A stretch of DNA of 64,000 nucleotides. Origin: Acidihalobacter yilgarnensis (GTDB taxonomy: Bacteria > Pseudomonadota > Gammaproteobacteria > DSM-5130 > Acidihalobacteraceae). The stretch is from assembly GCF_001753245.1 (NCBI RefSeq), contig NZ_CP017415.1:1082501-1146500 (forward strand). The letters run 5' to 3'. The position numbers and the translations under genes were made by a program. The notes beneath the pieces are model-generated. The model saw nothing but the letters and a program-made list of their open reading frames with translations, was not told the origin of the DNA and ran no database searches. Positions 10,433-19,343 of this stretch are shown here, one piece after another. Every line of letters starts with the position of its first letter. The first letter of the stretch is position 1.

Positions 10433-11872
10433 ATGGATTGGTATCCCGTATTCTGGAATCTGCGAGGACATCCGGTTCTCGTCGTGGGCGGCGGCCGGGT
10501 GGCGGCGCGCAAGGTGGCTGCACTGTTACGTGCGGGTGCGACGGTCAGCGTGGCCGCTGAGGGTGTGTGCGGCCAGTTGCGGGATGCATACGAGGCGGGC
10601 CGGATCGCGTATCTCGCCGGTGCCTACGTGGCCGAGGTTCTGCGTGGGCAGCGTCTGGTAATCGCTGCCACGGACGACCCGTCGATCAATCATCGCATCG
10701 CATGGGATGCACGCGATGCGGGCATCCCCGTGAATGTAGTGGATGATCCAGAGCACTGCGACTTTATTCTGCCGGCCGTTGTCGACCGTTCGCCCCTGCT
10801 GATCGCGATCTCGTCCGGCGGCCGAGCGCCGATGCTCGTGCGTCATCTCAAGACGTACCTGGAGGCCCGGCTGCCGCGCGCCCTGGCGAATTTGACCGAG
10901 CAGATGGGGCGCCTGCGAGGATGCGTCAAGGCCCGTTTGCCGACGCCGGCTGCGCGGCGTGCCTTCTGGGAACACGTGCTGGGAGGCTCCGAGCTGGTCC
11001 AGATCGACGCGCAACGGATGCGCGATGTCCGGCGAAACCTGGTACGGCATGCGGAGGCGCCAGACACGGCAAGTGGTCCGCCGTTGGTTGCGCTGGTGGG
11101 GGCGGGTCCAGGTGATCCGGATCTGCTGACGCTCAAGGCGCTGCAACTCATTCAGGGTTGCGACGTGGTGCTGCACGATGCATTGGTGTCTGCGTCGATC
11201 CTGGCGCTCGTGCGTCCCGAAGCGGAGCGCGTGTTCGTCGGCAAGCGTGCCGGCGGCGTGCACACACCTCAGGCGGAAATAGAGCGGCGGATGATTGCCT
11301 ATGCCCGCCGTGGTTTGCGTGTGGTGCGCCTCAAGGGCGGCGATCCGATGATTTTCGGCCGTGGCGGCGAGGAGATGCAGGCCCTGGAGCAGGCGGGCAT
11401 TCCATTCGAGGTGGTGCCAGGGATCAGTGCCGCCAATGGCTGCGCTGCCTATGCGGGCATTCCGCTGACCCATCGCCGGCATGCGCATACGCTGGTGATG
11501 ACCTCCGGTTGCATCCATCCCGATGGCAGCGAGCACGATTGGTCCGTACTGGCGCGGCGCCGTCAAACGCTGGTGTTCTATATGCCGCTGCGTGAGCTCG
11601 ACCTGATCTGCAAACAGCTAGTCGCACACGGCCTGCCGTCCGATTGGCCGGCGATGCTGATCTTCGAAGGGACCGCTCCCGCGCAGCGTGTGCTGCGTGG
11701 GACTCTGATGTCCTTGCCAAGACTCGCCACGGCAGATGGCATGGTGTCGCCTGCCGTCCTAGTGGTCGGCGAGGTCACCGCCTTGGCTGATCGCCTGGAT
11801 GAAGATGGCACGCCATCGCCGATTACCGGCGATGCACGTGAGCGGCGCGATACGGTGTATGCACTGCTTTGA
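10433..11872 (+). CDS. cysG: Sirohaem synthase (multifunctional CysG), first copy
   Basis: This 479-residue fusion converts uroporphyrinogen III to sirohaem. Residues 1-150 form the precorrin-2 dehydrogenase/ferrochelatase domain (VVGGGRVAARKV; later ILPAVVDRSPL). Residues about 215-465 form the SAM-dependent uroporphyrinogen methyltransferase ([39 protein letters not shown]). The ATG at 10433 follows the peroxiredoxin stop. This copy is intact and serves the sulfite reductase operon. A second, frameshifted copy lies in the nitrate cluster. Confidence 0.93.
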   Translation: MDWYPVFWNLRGHPVLVVGGGRVAARKVAALLRAGATVSVAAEGVCGQLRDAYEAGRIAYLAGAYVAEVLRGQRLVIAATDDPSINHRIAWDARDAGIPVNVVDDPEHCDFILPAVVDRSPLLIAISSGGRAPMLVRHLKTYLEARLPRALANLTEQMGRLRGCVKARLPTPAARRAFWEHVLGGSELVQIDAQRMRDVRRNLVRHAEAPDTASGPPLVALVGAGPGDPDLLTLKALQLIQGCDVVLHDALVSASILALVRPEAERVFVGKRAGGVHTPQAEIERRMIAYARRGLRVVRLKGGDPMIFGRGGEEMQALEQAGIPFEVVPGISAANGCAAYAGIPLTHRRHAHTLVMTSGCIHPDGSEHDWSVLARRRQTLVFYMPLRELDLICKQLVAHGLPSDWPAMLIFEGTAPAQRVLRGTLMSLPRLATADGMVSPAVLVVGEVTALADRLDEDGTPSPITGDARERRDTVYALL

Positions 11873-11902
11873 ACCTTAACCCAATATTCGGATAGCCCTC
11901 TC

Positions 11903-13084
11903 ATGAGCAGCAATACCAGCACCTCTACACTCATCGCCCCACATGGCGGCCGCCTGATCGACCGTGTCGAACCATCCACGACGCATGCGGACGCTATGCA
12001 TCAAGCCGAAACACTGCCGTGCCTGACCTTGACTGCGCGTCAGCTGGCCGATCTGGAGTGTCTCGCCACTGGCATCTATTCGCCTTTGGAGGGATTCATG
12101 GACGCGGGCGATTATCACAGCGTGCTGGAATCGATGCGCTTAGCCGATGGCACGTTGTGGCCGATCCCGGTGGTCTTTGACGTGGATGCCCAGGATTTGG
12201 CGCGGATCGGTGCGGCAGCGGAGATCGCCCTGGTTTGGGCAGGCCATATCGTGGGGACCCTGCAAATTGCCGCTCGCTACTCCGCGGACAAGGCGCGGGA
12301 GGCACGCGCGGTTTACGGTACGGAAGAGCCAGCGCATCCAGGTGTGTCTGCCCTGCGTGCATTGGGCGACGTCTATCTGGCCGGGCCGGTGCGTTTACTC
12401 GAACCCTCGCTACACGGCAGCTTTGACCGCTATCGGTACACGCCGTTACGAAGCCGGGCCGAGTTTATCCGTCGCGGCTGGCGCCGGGTGGCGGCCTTCC
12501 AGACCCGGAACCCCATTCATCGCGCCCATGAGTATTTGCAGAAGGTAGCGCTGGAGCATGTCGATGGCCTGTTCGTGCACCCGCTGGTGGGTATGACCAA
12601 GTCTGACGACATTCCCGCCGAGCTGCGGATACGCAGCTACGAGGTGATTCTGGAGCGTTACTATCCGCTTGAACACACGCTGCTGGGGGTGTTCCCGGCA
12701 GCCATGCGCTACGCCGGGCCGCGCGAGGCGCTGATGCATGCGATCGCGCGCCAGAACTACGGTTGCAGTCACTTCATCGTGGGGCGCGACCACGCCGGGG
12801 TGGGCGGCTACTACGGCACCTACGATGCCCAGCGGATCTTCGAGGGTTTGACTTCGGCGGATTTGGGTATCACGCCGCTACCTTTTGAGAACGCAGCCTA
12901 CTGCCCGAGTTGCTCACAGATGGCTACACGCAAAACCTGCCCGCATCCCGAAACCAACTGGGTACAGTTGTCGGGTTCTCGCGTGCGTGAAATGTTGCGC
13001 CAGGGCATCCGTCCTCCCGCCGAATTCACGCGTCCCGAAGTGGCCGACCTGCTCATGCTACAAGCCGGCTGCCTCGAGGGGTGA
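11903..13084 (+). CDS. sat: Sulfate adenylyltransferase (homo-oligomeric ATP sulfurylase)
   Basis: A 393-residue enzyme that forms APS from ATP and sulfate. An N-terminal PUA-like domain (ending about 165) is followed by the catalytic domain with QTRNPIHRAHE and GRDHAGVGG. A C-terminal cysteine/histidine group (CPSCSQMATRKTCPH near 335) resembles the zinc site of Sat-type enzymes. It carries no APS kinase domain, unlike the second Sat at 20240-21937. It is last in the cysHJI operon and supplies APS to CysH. Sat-type enzymes also work in reverse in sulfur oxidation, but the context points to assimilation. Confidence 0.93.
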   Translation: MSSNTSTSTLIAPHGGRLIDRVEPSTTHADAMHQAETLPCLTLTARQLADLECLATGIYSPLEGFMDAGDYHSVLESMRLADGTLWPIPVVFDVDAQDLARIGAAAEIALVWAGHIVGTLQIAARYSADKAREARAVYGTEEPAHPGVSALRALGDVYLAGPVRLLEPSLHGSFDRYRYTPLRSRAEFIRRGWRRVAAFQTRNPIHRAHEYLQKVALEHVDGLFVHPLVGMTKSDDIPAELRIRSYEVILERYYPLEHTLLGVFPAAMRYAGPREALMHAIARQNYGCSHFIVGRDHAGVGGYYGTYDAQRIFEGLTSADLGITPLPFENAAYCPSCSQMATRKTCPHPETNWVQLSGSRVREMLRQGIRPPAEFTRPEVADLLMLQAGCLEG

Positions 13085-13111
13085 GAGTGTGTTTGTGGGG
13101 ATGGGCGCGCG

Positions 13112-14440
13112 CTAGTCGACAGCGCTCCTTGGCGGACGTCTTGAGGCCTTCCAGGCACTTGTGCGGCGCTTGATATAGTTCTGGCAGGATTTGGCGGTAC
13201 GCAGCATGGGCATTTCATGATGGCTGCCGCCATGCTCGTCAGGTACATCGAGCTGTGAGACCAGCTCAGCGAAGACTCGCTCGAGGTGTGTGGGCACATT
13301 GGCCGCGGGGTGCTTCCCAGCGGGAGGGGGCACGCTGATGCCGGCGAGTGGGTCGTCGTCGCGCGGTTCGGCAAGGGTGAGGACGCCGCCGATATCGGGA
13401 GCGGCGGCGTCGCGACGGGTCAGTGGCGGGAGATGCCAGCGGCGTTCGATGGTTTTGAGGATCGAGGTGTGGTCTAGCGGCATCTCATGTTCAGCTACGC
13501 GGAACACCGTGCCGGGAGGGATCAACGGTGAGACGAGCACGGTGGGTACGCGGACGCCAAAGCGGCCGAAATCGAATCCGTACTCGCCGATGCTGTCGTC
13601 GGGTGCTACCGCGTGCGTCGGCGGCGCGACGTGGTCATAGCATCCGCCATGCTCGTCATAAGTGATGATCAAGAGTGTTCGTTGCCAGGCGGGACTGTTG
13701 CGCAGGGCGTAGTAGACATCGTGTATCAATTGTTCGCCTAGAGCGACATCGTAGTTGGGGTGCTGACTGTTGCCTGTGGCACCCCAACTAGGTTCCAGAA
13801 AGCTGAAGGCGGACAGCTTGCCGGTCTTGGCCGCGGTCTTGAAGTCGGAGAATTGGCCGAAATGTCGATCTTCGGCATGGGTGATGTCGGCGAAGGTATA
13901 GCGCGTTAGGGGTTCGGCATTGTAGCCGTATACGGACCAGTCGATGCCTGCATCAGAGAGTCGACCGAACACGGTGGGGCAGGTGAAATATTTCGTATCG
14001 TCGTTCATGTGTCCCTGTGAAGTGGCCGCACAGGCGAAGGCACGATTGGGCAGGGTTTCGGTGGGGGCCGAGCTGTACCAATGATCGCAGACCGCATAGC
14101 CTCGCGCGAGCCCGGAGAGCACGGGTAACGTCGCTGAGGTGAACATGCCCATGATGTTGTCGGCCTGCGTGCCCGGCAAGATCGAACGATGTTCGCGAGC
14201 CTCCCATCCCAAGGTGTATGCGTAATCCGTGACAAAGCCTCGGTTCGTGGCGATAGGGGGTGTCGGCGCCTGTCGGTGGCCGAAGAGCTGTGAGTTGGTA
14301 GCAGCGAAGCCTTCGCCGGGGTCGGCCCCAGGCATGAAATAGACATGCTCGTGTGAGCGCTCGATTGGAAAGGCGGGAACCGCACGCCCTTCGCCATCCG
14401 AATTGTCTTCGTGTCCGGTCAATCCCTCGAAGTCATGGCC
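13112..14440 (-). pseudogene. Phosphoesterase (phospholipase C/acid phosphatase family), main part after a frameshift
   Basis: About 440 codons of a PF04185-type phosphoesterase, with the metal/catalytic segment TYDEHGGCYDHV and a HISTIDINE-rich active site environment. The usual N-terminal motif (ENRSFDHMLG) is missing from this frame. It is encoded immediately upstream in the frame of the sedolisin gene. Reading through, GHDFEGLTG here continues the sequence ending NNNISPP there, so one base appears lost near 14438-14447. A TTG at 14422 could start translation only of a protein lacking its first metal-binding motif. Family members hydrolyse phosphate esters outside the cytoplasm, but no signal peptide is visible. 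It may be intact if the frameshift is a sequencing error. Confidence 0.75.
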
Positions 14441-16104
14441 GGCGGGGAGATATTGTTATTATCGGCATAGAGATAGCCGAGCATGTGGTCAAAGGACCGA
14501 TTTTCCAACATGAGTACGACGACGTGGTCGATGGCATCGAGTCGGTCGTGAGTTGTCGTTGCTGCTGTTTGGTGGCCCGCTAGTGATTGAGCCAGCGTCC
14601 GTCCGCGTGGTACGCCCAGACCGGCGCAGGCATTCCACCCTGTCGTGGCGTTGTAGCCGATATCGGTACCTGAGGGGATGTTGTTTCCAGAGGTGACGGG
14701 GCGAAGTAGATTCGGTTGTTCATAGAGGCGGGGCAGAAAAAATCCCAATGAGTTTTTCGCCTGTTGATTGATCAATGCAGTCAGACCGGCCCAGAAAGGC
14801 GCTACCGCGCTGGTGCCACCCACGGTGGTCATGTTGCCTTGGACTACGATGAGATAGCCGGTCGAGGGCGCCGCGTCGGCAGCGACATCCGGTACGCCAC
14901 GTCCACTGCGGCCGCTGTTGAGATTGGCGGGCATGGACAGATTTTTTTGGAATGTGGGTACGCCAAACACTTCACTGATACCACCCCCGGTGCCACGTCG
15001 GCCATTGTTCCATACGACTTCGTCGGTGATGACGCCGTGCTTGAGGGTGATCGCGGTACCGCCACAGCCAACGACCCAAGGGCTGGAGGCTGGGAAATCG
15101 ACATGTGCCCTCCCGTCGTTGATGCCGTCCGTGGCGAGATTGTCACCGGCGGCAGCGAAGACCGAGACGCCCAGCGTCGCGGCATCCTTGAGCACGCTGT
15201 TCATCGCCTGCAGCGCCTGAGGACTCCAGTTGACCTCGGCGCTTCCCCAGCTGATGGAAATCACGCTGGGTGAATTCGTTCGGTCATGGGCTGCAGCACT
15301 GATGGCATTCACGAAGCCTGCATCCGTATTGGGCGTGAAATAGACGGCGATGCGAGCACCTGGGGCAATACCGCCCGCGACTTGGATATCAAGCGCGACT
15401 TCGCCGTCGGCTCCTTGGTTGGGATTGGGCTGATTCACACCATGATCGACGGAGATCGATACGACATTCGGCGGTGGGAGCCCCATGGCTCGGAATGCGA
15501 CTTGTGTATCCGAATCGAGATATCCGCCGCCCAGCTCGACCAAGCCGATGCATTGGCCCATGCCGGTAACGTCGGTGGGGACATCGTATAAGGCACCGAT
15601 TGCGTTCGGGAGATGACCCGGCATTGATGCAGCGTCGTGCAAGGGGACGATATGCCGAGGCTCCGCGATCGGCCTTGTGTCGAGCCCGAGCACAGCTTCG
15701 GTGACGGCGGCGACCTCTTCAGGTACCCACAAGGGGCCGCTACGCGCCCGGAATGAGTGCGTGCCGTCGTGATAGTGCTCAAGCCGGGTACGGAAGGCTG
15801 CCTCGATGCCTTGTGTCGTGCCAGAGATGCGAATCAGGCGCCTACCGGGTTCGACAGTGATGACGCTTAGCCCTGCTTCGCGTGTGAAATCGACAATGCG
15901 GCGTATCTCTGTTTGATAGGCTTCCGCGCGTCGTTTATCGAGGCCTTCGCGAGTTTCTCTGCCATGGCTAACGGCTTCGTGAGGTTGGGGTTTGAGATAG
16001 AGGCTGATCTCGATGAATTCACCGGGCGACACATGCGCGAGGCGTGTCGCCGCAGGTACGGTCTTGTGACTGCCGGGCAATTCGATGTAGGAACGGATGG
16101 CCAT
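14419..16104 (-). CDS. Kumamolisin-like sedolisin protease (S53) fused to the start of a phosphoesterase
   Basis: A 561-residue frame with a pro-kumamolisin activation domain (about 1-150), an S53 catalytic domain (about 165-510) and the first 35-40 residues of a phosphoesterase (IDHVVVLMLENRSFDH at about 525-540). The sedolisin triad is present: E235 and D239 (GEVALDI), oxyanion D321 (AAAGD) and S432 (GGTSAVAPFWAG). The calcium-binding tail has N where family members usually have D (TGWNACAGLG). Sedolisins work at acid pH and activate by self-cleavage of the prodomain. There is no signal peptide. GGAGG lies seven bases before the ATG. The frame ends soon after the fusion point, and the phosphoesterase continues in the -1 frame (see 13112-14440). 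Confidence 0.88.
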   Translation of the reverse strand: MAIRSYIELPGSHKTVPAATRLAHVSPGEFIEISLYLKPQPHEAVSHGRETREGLDKRRAEAYQTEIRRIVDFTREAGLSVITVEPGRRLIRISGTTQGIEAAFRTRLEHYHDGTHSFRARSGPLWVPEEVAAVTEAVLGLDTRPIAEPRHIVPLHDAASMPGHLPNAIGALYDVPTDVTGMGQCIGLVELGGGYLDSDTQVAFRAMGLPPPNVVSISVDHGVNQPNPNQGADGEVALDIQVAGGIAPGARIAVYFTPNTDAGFVNAISAAAHDRTNSPSVISISWGSAEVNWSPQALQAMNSVLKDAATLGVSVFAAAGDNLATDGINDGRAHVDFPASSPWVVGCGGTAITLKHGVITDEVVWNNGRRGTGGGISEVFGVPTFQKNLSMPANLNSGRSGRGVPDVAADAAPSTGYLIVVQGNMTTVGGTSAVAPFWAGLTALINQQAKNSLGFFLPRLYEQPNLLRPVTSGNNIPSGTDIGYNATTGWNACAGLGVPRGRTLAQSLAGHQTAATTTHDRLDAIDHVVVLMLENRSFDHMLGYLYADNNNISPPAMTSRD

Positions 16105-16433
16105 CAGTTACCTCCCGATTGAGCCCAGCGGCATCTCGCCGATGGACGGTGTGGGTGATTGTTTGGCGTCGACTCCGTGAAACTGAGATGTGCGGGTTGT
16201 GTCCATTCAAGCCGCTGAGGTCCGCGTGAAGGGGAGCGGCGATGGCCGACACATCACGCATCCTAGCCACTCTGAGTTGGATGGCAATGTGTCGCCACAA
16301 GGCGTCAAATCGGGGGGGTATTGGGGCTTGTGCTAAATCGGTCTGCCTTCAGCTCGAAGGGGATGTCGTTGGCCGCAGGTTTTCCTGTCAGTAGGCGCTG
16401 GCTTTCTGACGATGGCCAAGCTTTGCCCCCGAT

Positions 16434-16793
16434 TCAATGACGACGACGAATCTCCGGACAGAAAATTTCGCGTACGTGGTGGATGAGTTCCAGCGTACGG
16501 TTATGACCGACACGGTAGAAGTGCCGGTTGCCTCGACGACGGCGTGAGACGAGCCCTCCGCCTAGTAGGATGCCAAGGTGTTGCGAGATATTGGTCTGTG
16601 TGGTTCCGACGAGATCGAGCAACTCTTTGACGCTGTATTCCTCGTCGCCCAGCGCGCACAGCAGTTTGAGGCGCATCGGATGCGCCATTGACTTGAGTAC
16701 TCTGGCGGCGAGTTCCAGATCCTCTGGGCGATCTGCGAGTGCTTGTTCGTGCCAGTACATATCGTGTGTTGCGGTTGAACTGAATTGAGACAT
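16434..16793 (-). CDS. ArsR-family repressor, persulfide-sensing (SqrR/BigR-like) type
   Basis: A 119-residue winged-helix repressor with the recognition segment TTQTNISQHLGIL. Two cysteines lie 66 residues apart, C46 (LLCALGD) in helix 2 and C112 (REIFCPE) in helix 5. In the reactive-sulfur sensors SqrR and BigR the dithiol pair has the same 66-residue spacing and similar contexts. I chose the ATG at 16793 (GGAAGGA upstream) over a longer frame starting at 16901. It is divergent from the small membrane protein at 17312. Sulfide/persulfide sensing is inferred; an arsenic or metal sensor is less likely because no metal-binding CxC motif is present. Confidence 0.8.
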   Translation of the reverse strand: MSQFSSTATHDMYWHEQALADRPEDLELAARVLKSMAHPMRLKLLCALGDEEYSVKELLDLVGTTQTNISQHLGILLGGGLVSRRRRGNRHFYRVGHNRTLELIHHVREIFCPEIRRRH

Positions 16794-17311
16794 CGCATCC
16801 TTCCCAGGGTACCGCTGGCCCGGAAAGTTCGCTTGGGGCGATGACCCGGTGTCCAGACTTAATGTGTGGATTAAGAGTTCTTGTGAGCAAAAATAACACA
16901 TCGCCGTACCGACGCGGCAGTGCCGTGCGCAAATAAAAATAAGTAAATCTAATCACAACGCGATGGGCAATGTTTTGTAGTTTATTGATCTGAGTCAAAT
17001 ATAAACCATCTTAAGTATGCGTGAATAGACGTCGGATACCCGTATAGACCACCTCAATGGATGGGTTACGACTGGGAAGTGGGTACGTCGTTTGGGAGGG
17101 GGCGTGGCGGTGGTAGCAGTGATGCCGCCTAGGCTGTCCTCAAATATTGGTGGGGCAGGCATGCTCTAAGCGCCACCAAAGTCATAACCATCTGTTATAA
17201 AAGAATAATTATATGTTGTGTGGGTCTTGGTGACTTGTTGAATGTTGCCATGCTGATGGGTGTTCAAAAAAAACGGTTTTGAATGAATCGATCCAGAGGA
17301 GAGATGTAAAA
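16794..17311. promoter_or_regulatory. Divergent intergenic region with an FNR-like box
   Basis: About 520 bp with no supported gene. It is A+T-rich at 16855-17000 and at 17195-17225. TTGATctgaGTCAA at 16985-16998 matches the FNR/Anr consensus (TTGAT-N4-ATCAA) at 9 of 10 positions. It lies about 190 bp from the repressor start and over 300 bp from the small gene, so its relevance is uncertain. ATGTGT (from about 16862) and ACACAT (about 16898) could form part of an operator in front of the repressor. Confidence 0.35.
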
Positions 17312-17530
17312 ATGAGCGTCCCCGCGCACAATCATGCCCTACCGCACCTGCATATTCCCAGCCTGCACTTCATTATTCCGCATACGATCGGCTTACCCGC
17401 CTGGTGGTGGATGGGGACCTATATGCTGGTTCCTTGGAGCTGCTTTTTGGTGGTTCTGTTCTGGTTCTATCGCAATGCTCGCAAGGAGGAAGAACTCAGG
17501 ATCCAGCATGTGGAAGATGATCTGAGCTGA
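17312..17530 (+). CDS. Small single-span membrane protein of unknown function
   Basis: A 72-residue protein with a histidine-rich N-terminus (NHALPHLHIPSLHF), one strongly hydrophobic helix (about 27-54, rich in Trp) and a short charged tail ending EEELRIQHVEDD. The ATG at 17312 is preceded by GAGGAGAG, which favours it over an upstream in-frame ATG at 17279. I do not recognise the family. The histidines in front of the helix could bind metal or haem, as in small subunits of respiratory complexes, but nothing proves it. The divergent position to a sulfur-sensing-type repressor suggests it could be a target. Confidence 0.65.
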   Translation: MSVPAHNHALPHLHIPSLHFIIPHTIGLPAWWWMGTYMLVPWSCFLVVLFWFYRNARKEEELRIQHVEDDLS

Positions 17531-17567
17531 ATTCCTCGCAGTGACGATGGGTCAATACCCCATTGAA

Positions 17568-17611
17568 GAGTCGCACGTTCATTGTGGCGATAGCGCGTGA
17601 GCGTGCGACTC
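17568..17611. repeat. Inverted repeat between two converging genes
   Basis: GAGTCGCACG (17568-17577) and CGTGCGACTC (17602-17611) are perfect 10-bp arms separated by 24 bp. The repeat lies between the ends of the small membrane protein gene and the flippase gene. It has no T-tract, so it is not a classical intrinsic terminator, but it could shield or end both transcripts. The remainder of 17531-17767 shows nothing. Confidence 0.6.
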
Positions 17612-17767
17612 ATATAAGGGATACGCGCGAGGATGAGGCTGAATCGGCGTCTTACACGTGCGTTTACCCAAAGGCGCGATACATTGGGCGTCGTTGCCTA
17701 GGTTATGTCACAGCCAGGCGATAAGGCGGACGCGTATGCGGGTGCAGCAGCGCGCGAATCTACGGGA

Positions 17768-19246
17768 TCAAACCTTTGTTCGCCATCTGGATAATCTATC
17801 TAATGCCGCCTTTTCTATACCATCAGGTCTGCCGGCCAGGAACCAAGTCACTGAAAGGGTCGATATATAGGTGAAGGCGCCAACAGCAACCATGGAAATC
17901 AGCGCGAAGAACGCATCGGGCATGGGTGAGATCCCCTCTCTATGGAAGGGGAGTGTCAGTAATGCCACTGACATGGCGAGGGCAGAAATCACGGGTCTGA
18001 GGGCGGAAAGTGCGATTTTGACCATACTCAGGCCGATGTAGTGGCGCAACAGTAATGCACTCAGCGGAAGTGTAGCGATTGAAGTAATCAGTAGGGCCAG
18101 TGCGGCGCCTGAAACGCCGTAGTGTCGAGATAAAAAATACACCAGTGGAATTAGTATGAGGGCCCTTAATCCTGAAATTATGGCGTCTATATTGGGTTTA
18201 TTTAGCGCAAAAAAAACATAGCCAAAATTGGATTGCAACGATATGAAGAGACCCGAAATGGAGATGATCTCGACAATGGGGATCGCAGGTAGCCATTTTT
18301 CACCCAATACGACTTGTACGAGTGGTTTTGCAACGAAATAGAGACCGATGCTGACGGGTATGGCGACGGTGGCAATGACGTTATAGATGTAAAGAATGGT
18401 TTTTTTGAGTGCGTCGTGTTGAGTTGCCAGTTTGGCGTACCCAGGGTATGCCGCTCTGTTGATTGTTGATGTGAGTTCCTGGGAAGGCATGTTGGCAATG
18501 TCTGAACCCACTGTGAATATGCCTAACGGCAATGTTCCTAGCATCTTGCCAATGATGAGTTCGGTGCTCTTATTGTTGATGAAGTAAAATAGATTTTTCA
18601 ACATCAGCCATGAGGAAAATCTGAACAGCGATCGTCGTTCGCTTAAGGTAATGTGGGGACGGTAAGGCGCAAGGTAATAACCCATGAAGAATAGTGTAAG
18701 TCGTGTTGCGATGAAGCCTGCCAGAAGCGCCCAATAGTTTTTGAACAGAAAAGCAGAAGTTATCGTAACCACCACGCCTACAATTTTTCCAGATAGAGTT
18801 AGGGCGAAGTCGTACTTAAATCTGAAGTGCTTCTGAAAATCGACGGTTTTGATGCTGTTTAGACCGGTGAGTACGAAGCCACCGGCAAGTACATAAAGGA
18901 TATCGGTAAGCGCGGGTGTCTCATAAAATCTTGAAATAGCAGGGGCTGCGATGATCAATGCGACGGCTGCAACAGTAAAATACAAAGCGTTGAAGGTCCA
19001 CGCGGTATCGTAATGGGCTTGAGTTGGCGCCGGGTGCTGGATGATGACTGTATCGAAGTCGAATGACCCCAGTAGTTGAAGAAATCCGATGAATACCATA
19101 CCCAAGGCCACCAGGCCGAAATCATGCGGTGTGAGGAGTCTTGCAAGTACCAAGGTGCTGACCAGTCCAATGGACCTTGCTGATAATCTGGCGAGCGCGG
19201 TCCAGAGGGCACCATTCGCAATGCTGCTGAGTATTCGATTGGTCAC
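17768..19246 (-). CDS. Polysaccharide/lipid-linked oligosaccharide flippase (Wzx/WzxC family)
   Basis: A 492-residue integral membrane protein with about 12-14 hydrophobic segments and the N-terminal pattern of the MATE-like polysaccharide exporters (LVLARLLTPHDFGLVALG). It would flip lipid-linked glycans across the inner membrane. The start appears to be a GTG at 19246 without a strong ribosome site. Base composition is markedly A+T-richer than the flanking operons, with many A/T runs, which suggests acquisition by transfer. Neighbours on the same strand are an acyltransferase, ATP sulfurylase/APS kinase and an E1-like enzyme, not glycosyltransferases, so the substrate is unclear. Confidence 0.85.
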   Translation of the reverse strand: MTNRILSSIANGALWTALARLSARSIGLVSTLVLARLLTPHDFGLVALGMVFIGFLQLLGSFDFDTVIIQHPAPTQAHYDTAWTFNALYFTVAAVALIIAAPAISRFYETPALTDILYVLAGGFVLTGLNSIKTVDFQKHFRFKYDFALTLSGKIVGVVVTITSAFLFKNYWALLAGFIATRLTLFFMGYYLAPYRPHITLSERRSLFRFSSWLMLKNLFYFINNKSTELIIGKMLGTLPLGIFTVGSDIANMPSQELTSTINRAAYPGYAKLATQHDALKKTILYIYNVIATVAIPVSIGLYFVAKPLVQVVLGEKWLPAIPIVEIISISGLFISLQSNFGYVFFALNKPNIDAIISGLRALILIPLVYFLSRHYGVSGAALALLITSIATLPLSALLLRHYIGLSMVKIALSALRPVISALAMSVALLTLPFHREGISPMPDAFFALISMVAVGAFTYISTLSVTWFLAGRPDGIEKAALDRLSRWRTKV

Positions 19247-19343
19247 GGGTTTGTTTTTTCTGTGCTGGTCGAGGTGTCGGGAGATTGAAAAGGGTTTTGA
19301 TCGCGCCTATCGCCATCGATTTTTCTTATAGTGATGCTTGCCC

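Noticed and set aside
14430-14450. Programmed -1 frameshifting in the sedolisin-phosphoesterase gene
   Set aside because: No slippery heptamer or downstream pseudoknot is apparent, and four other genes in the window show similar single-base breaks.
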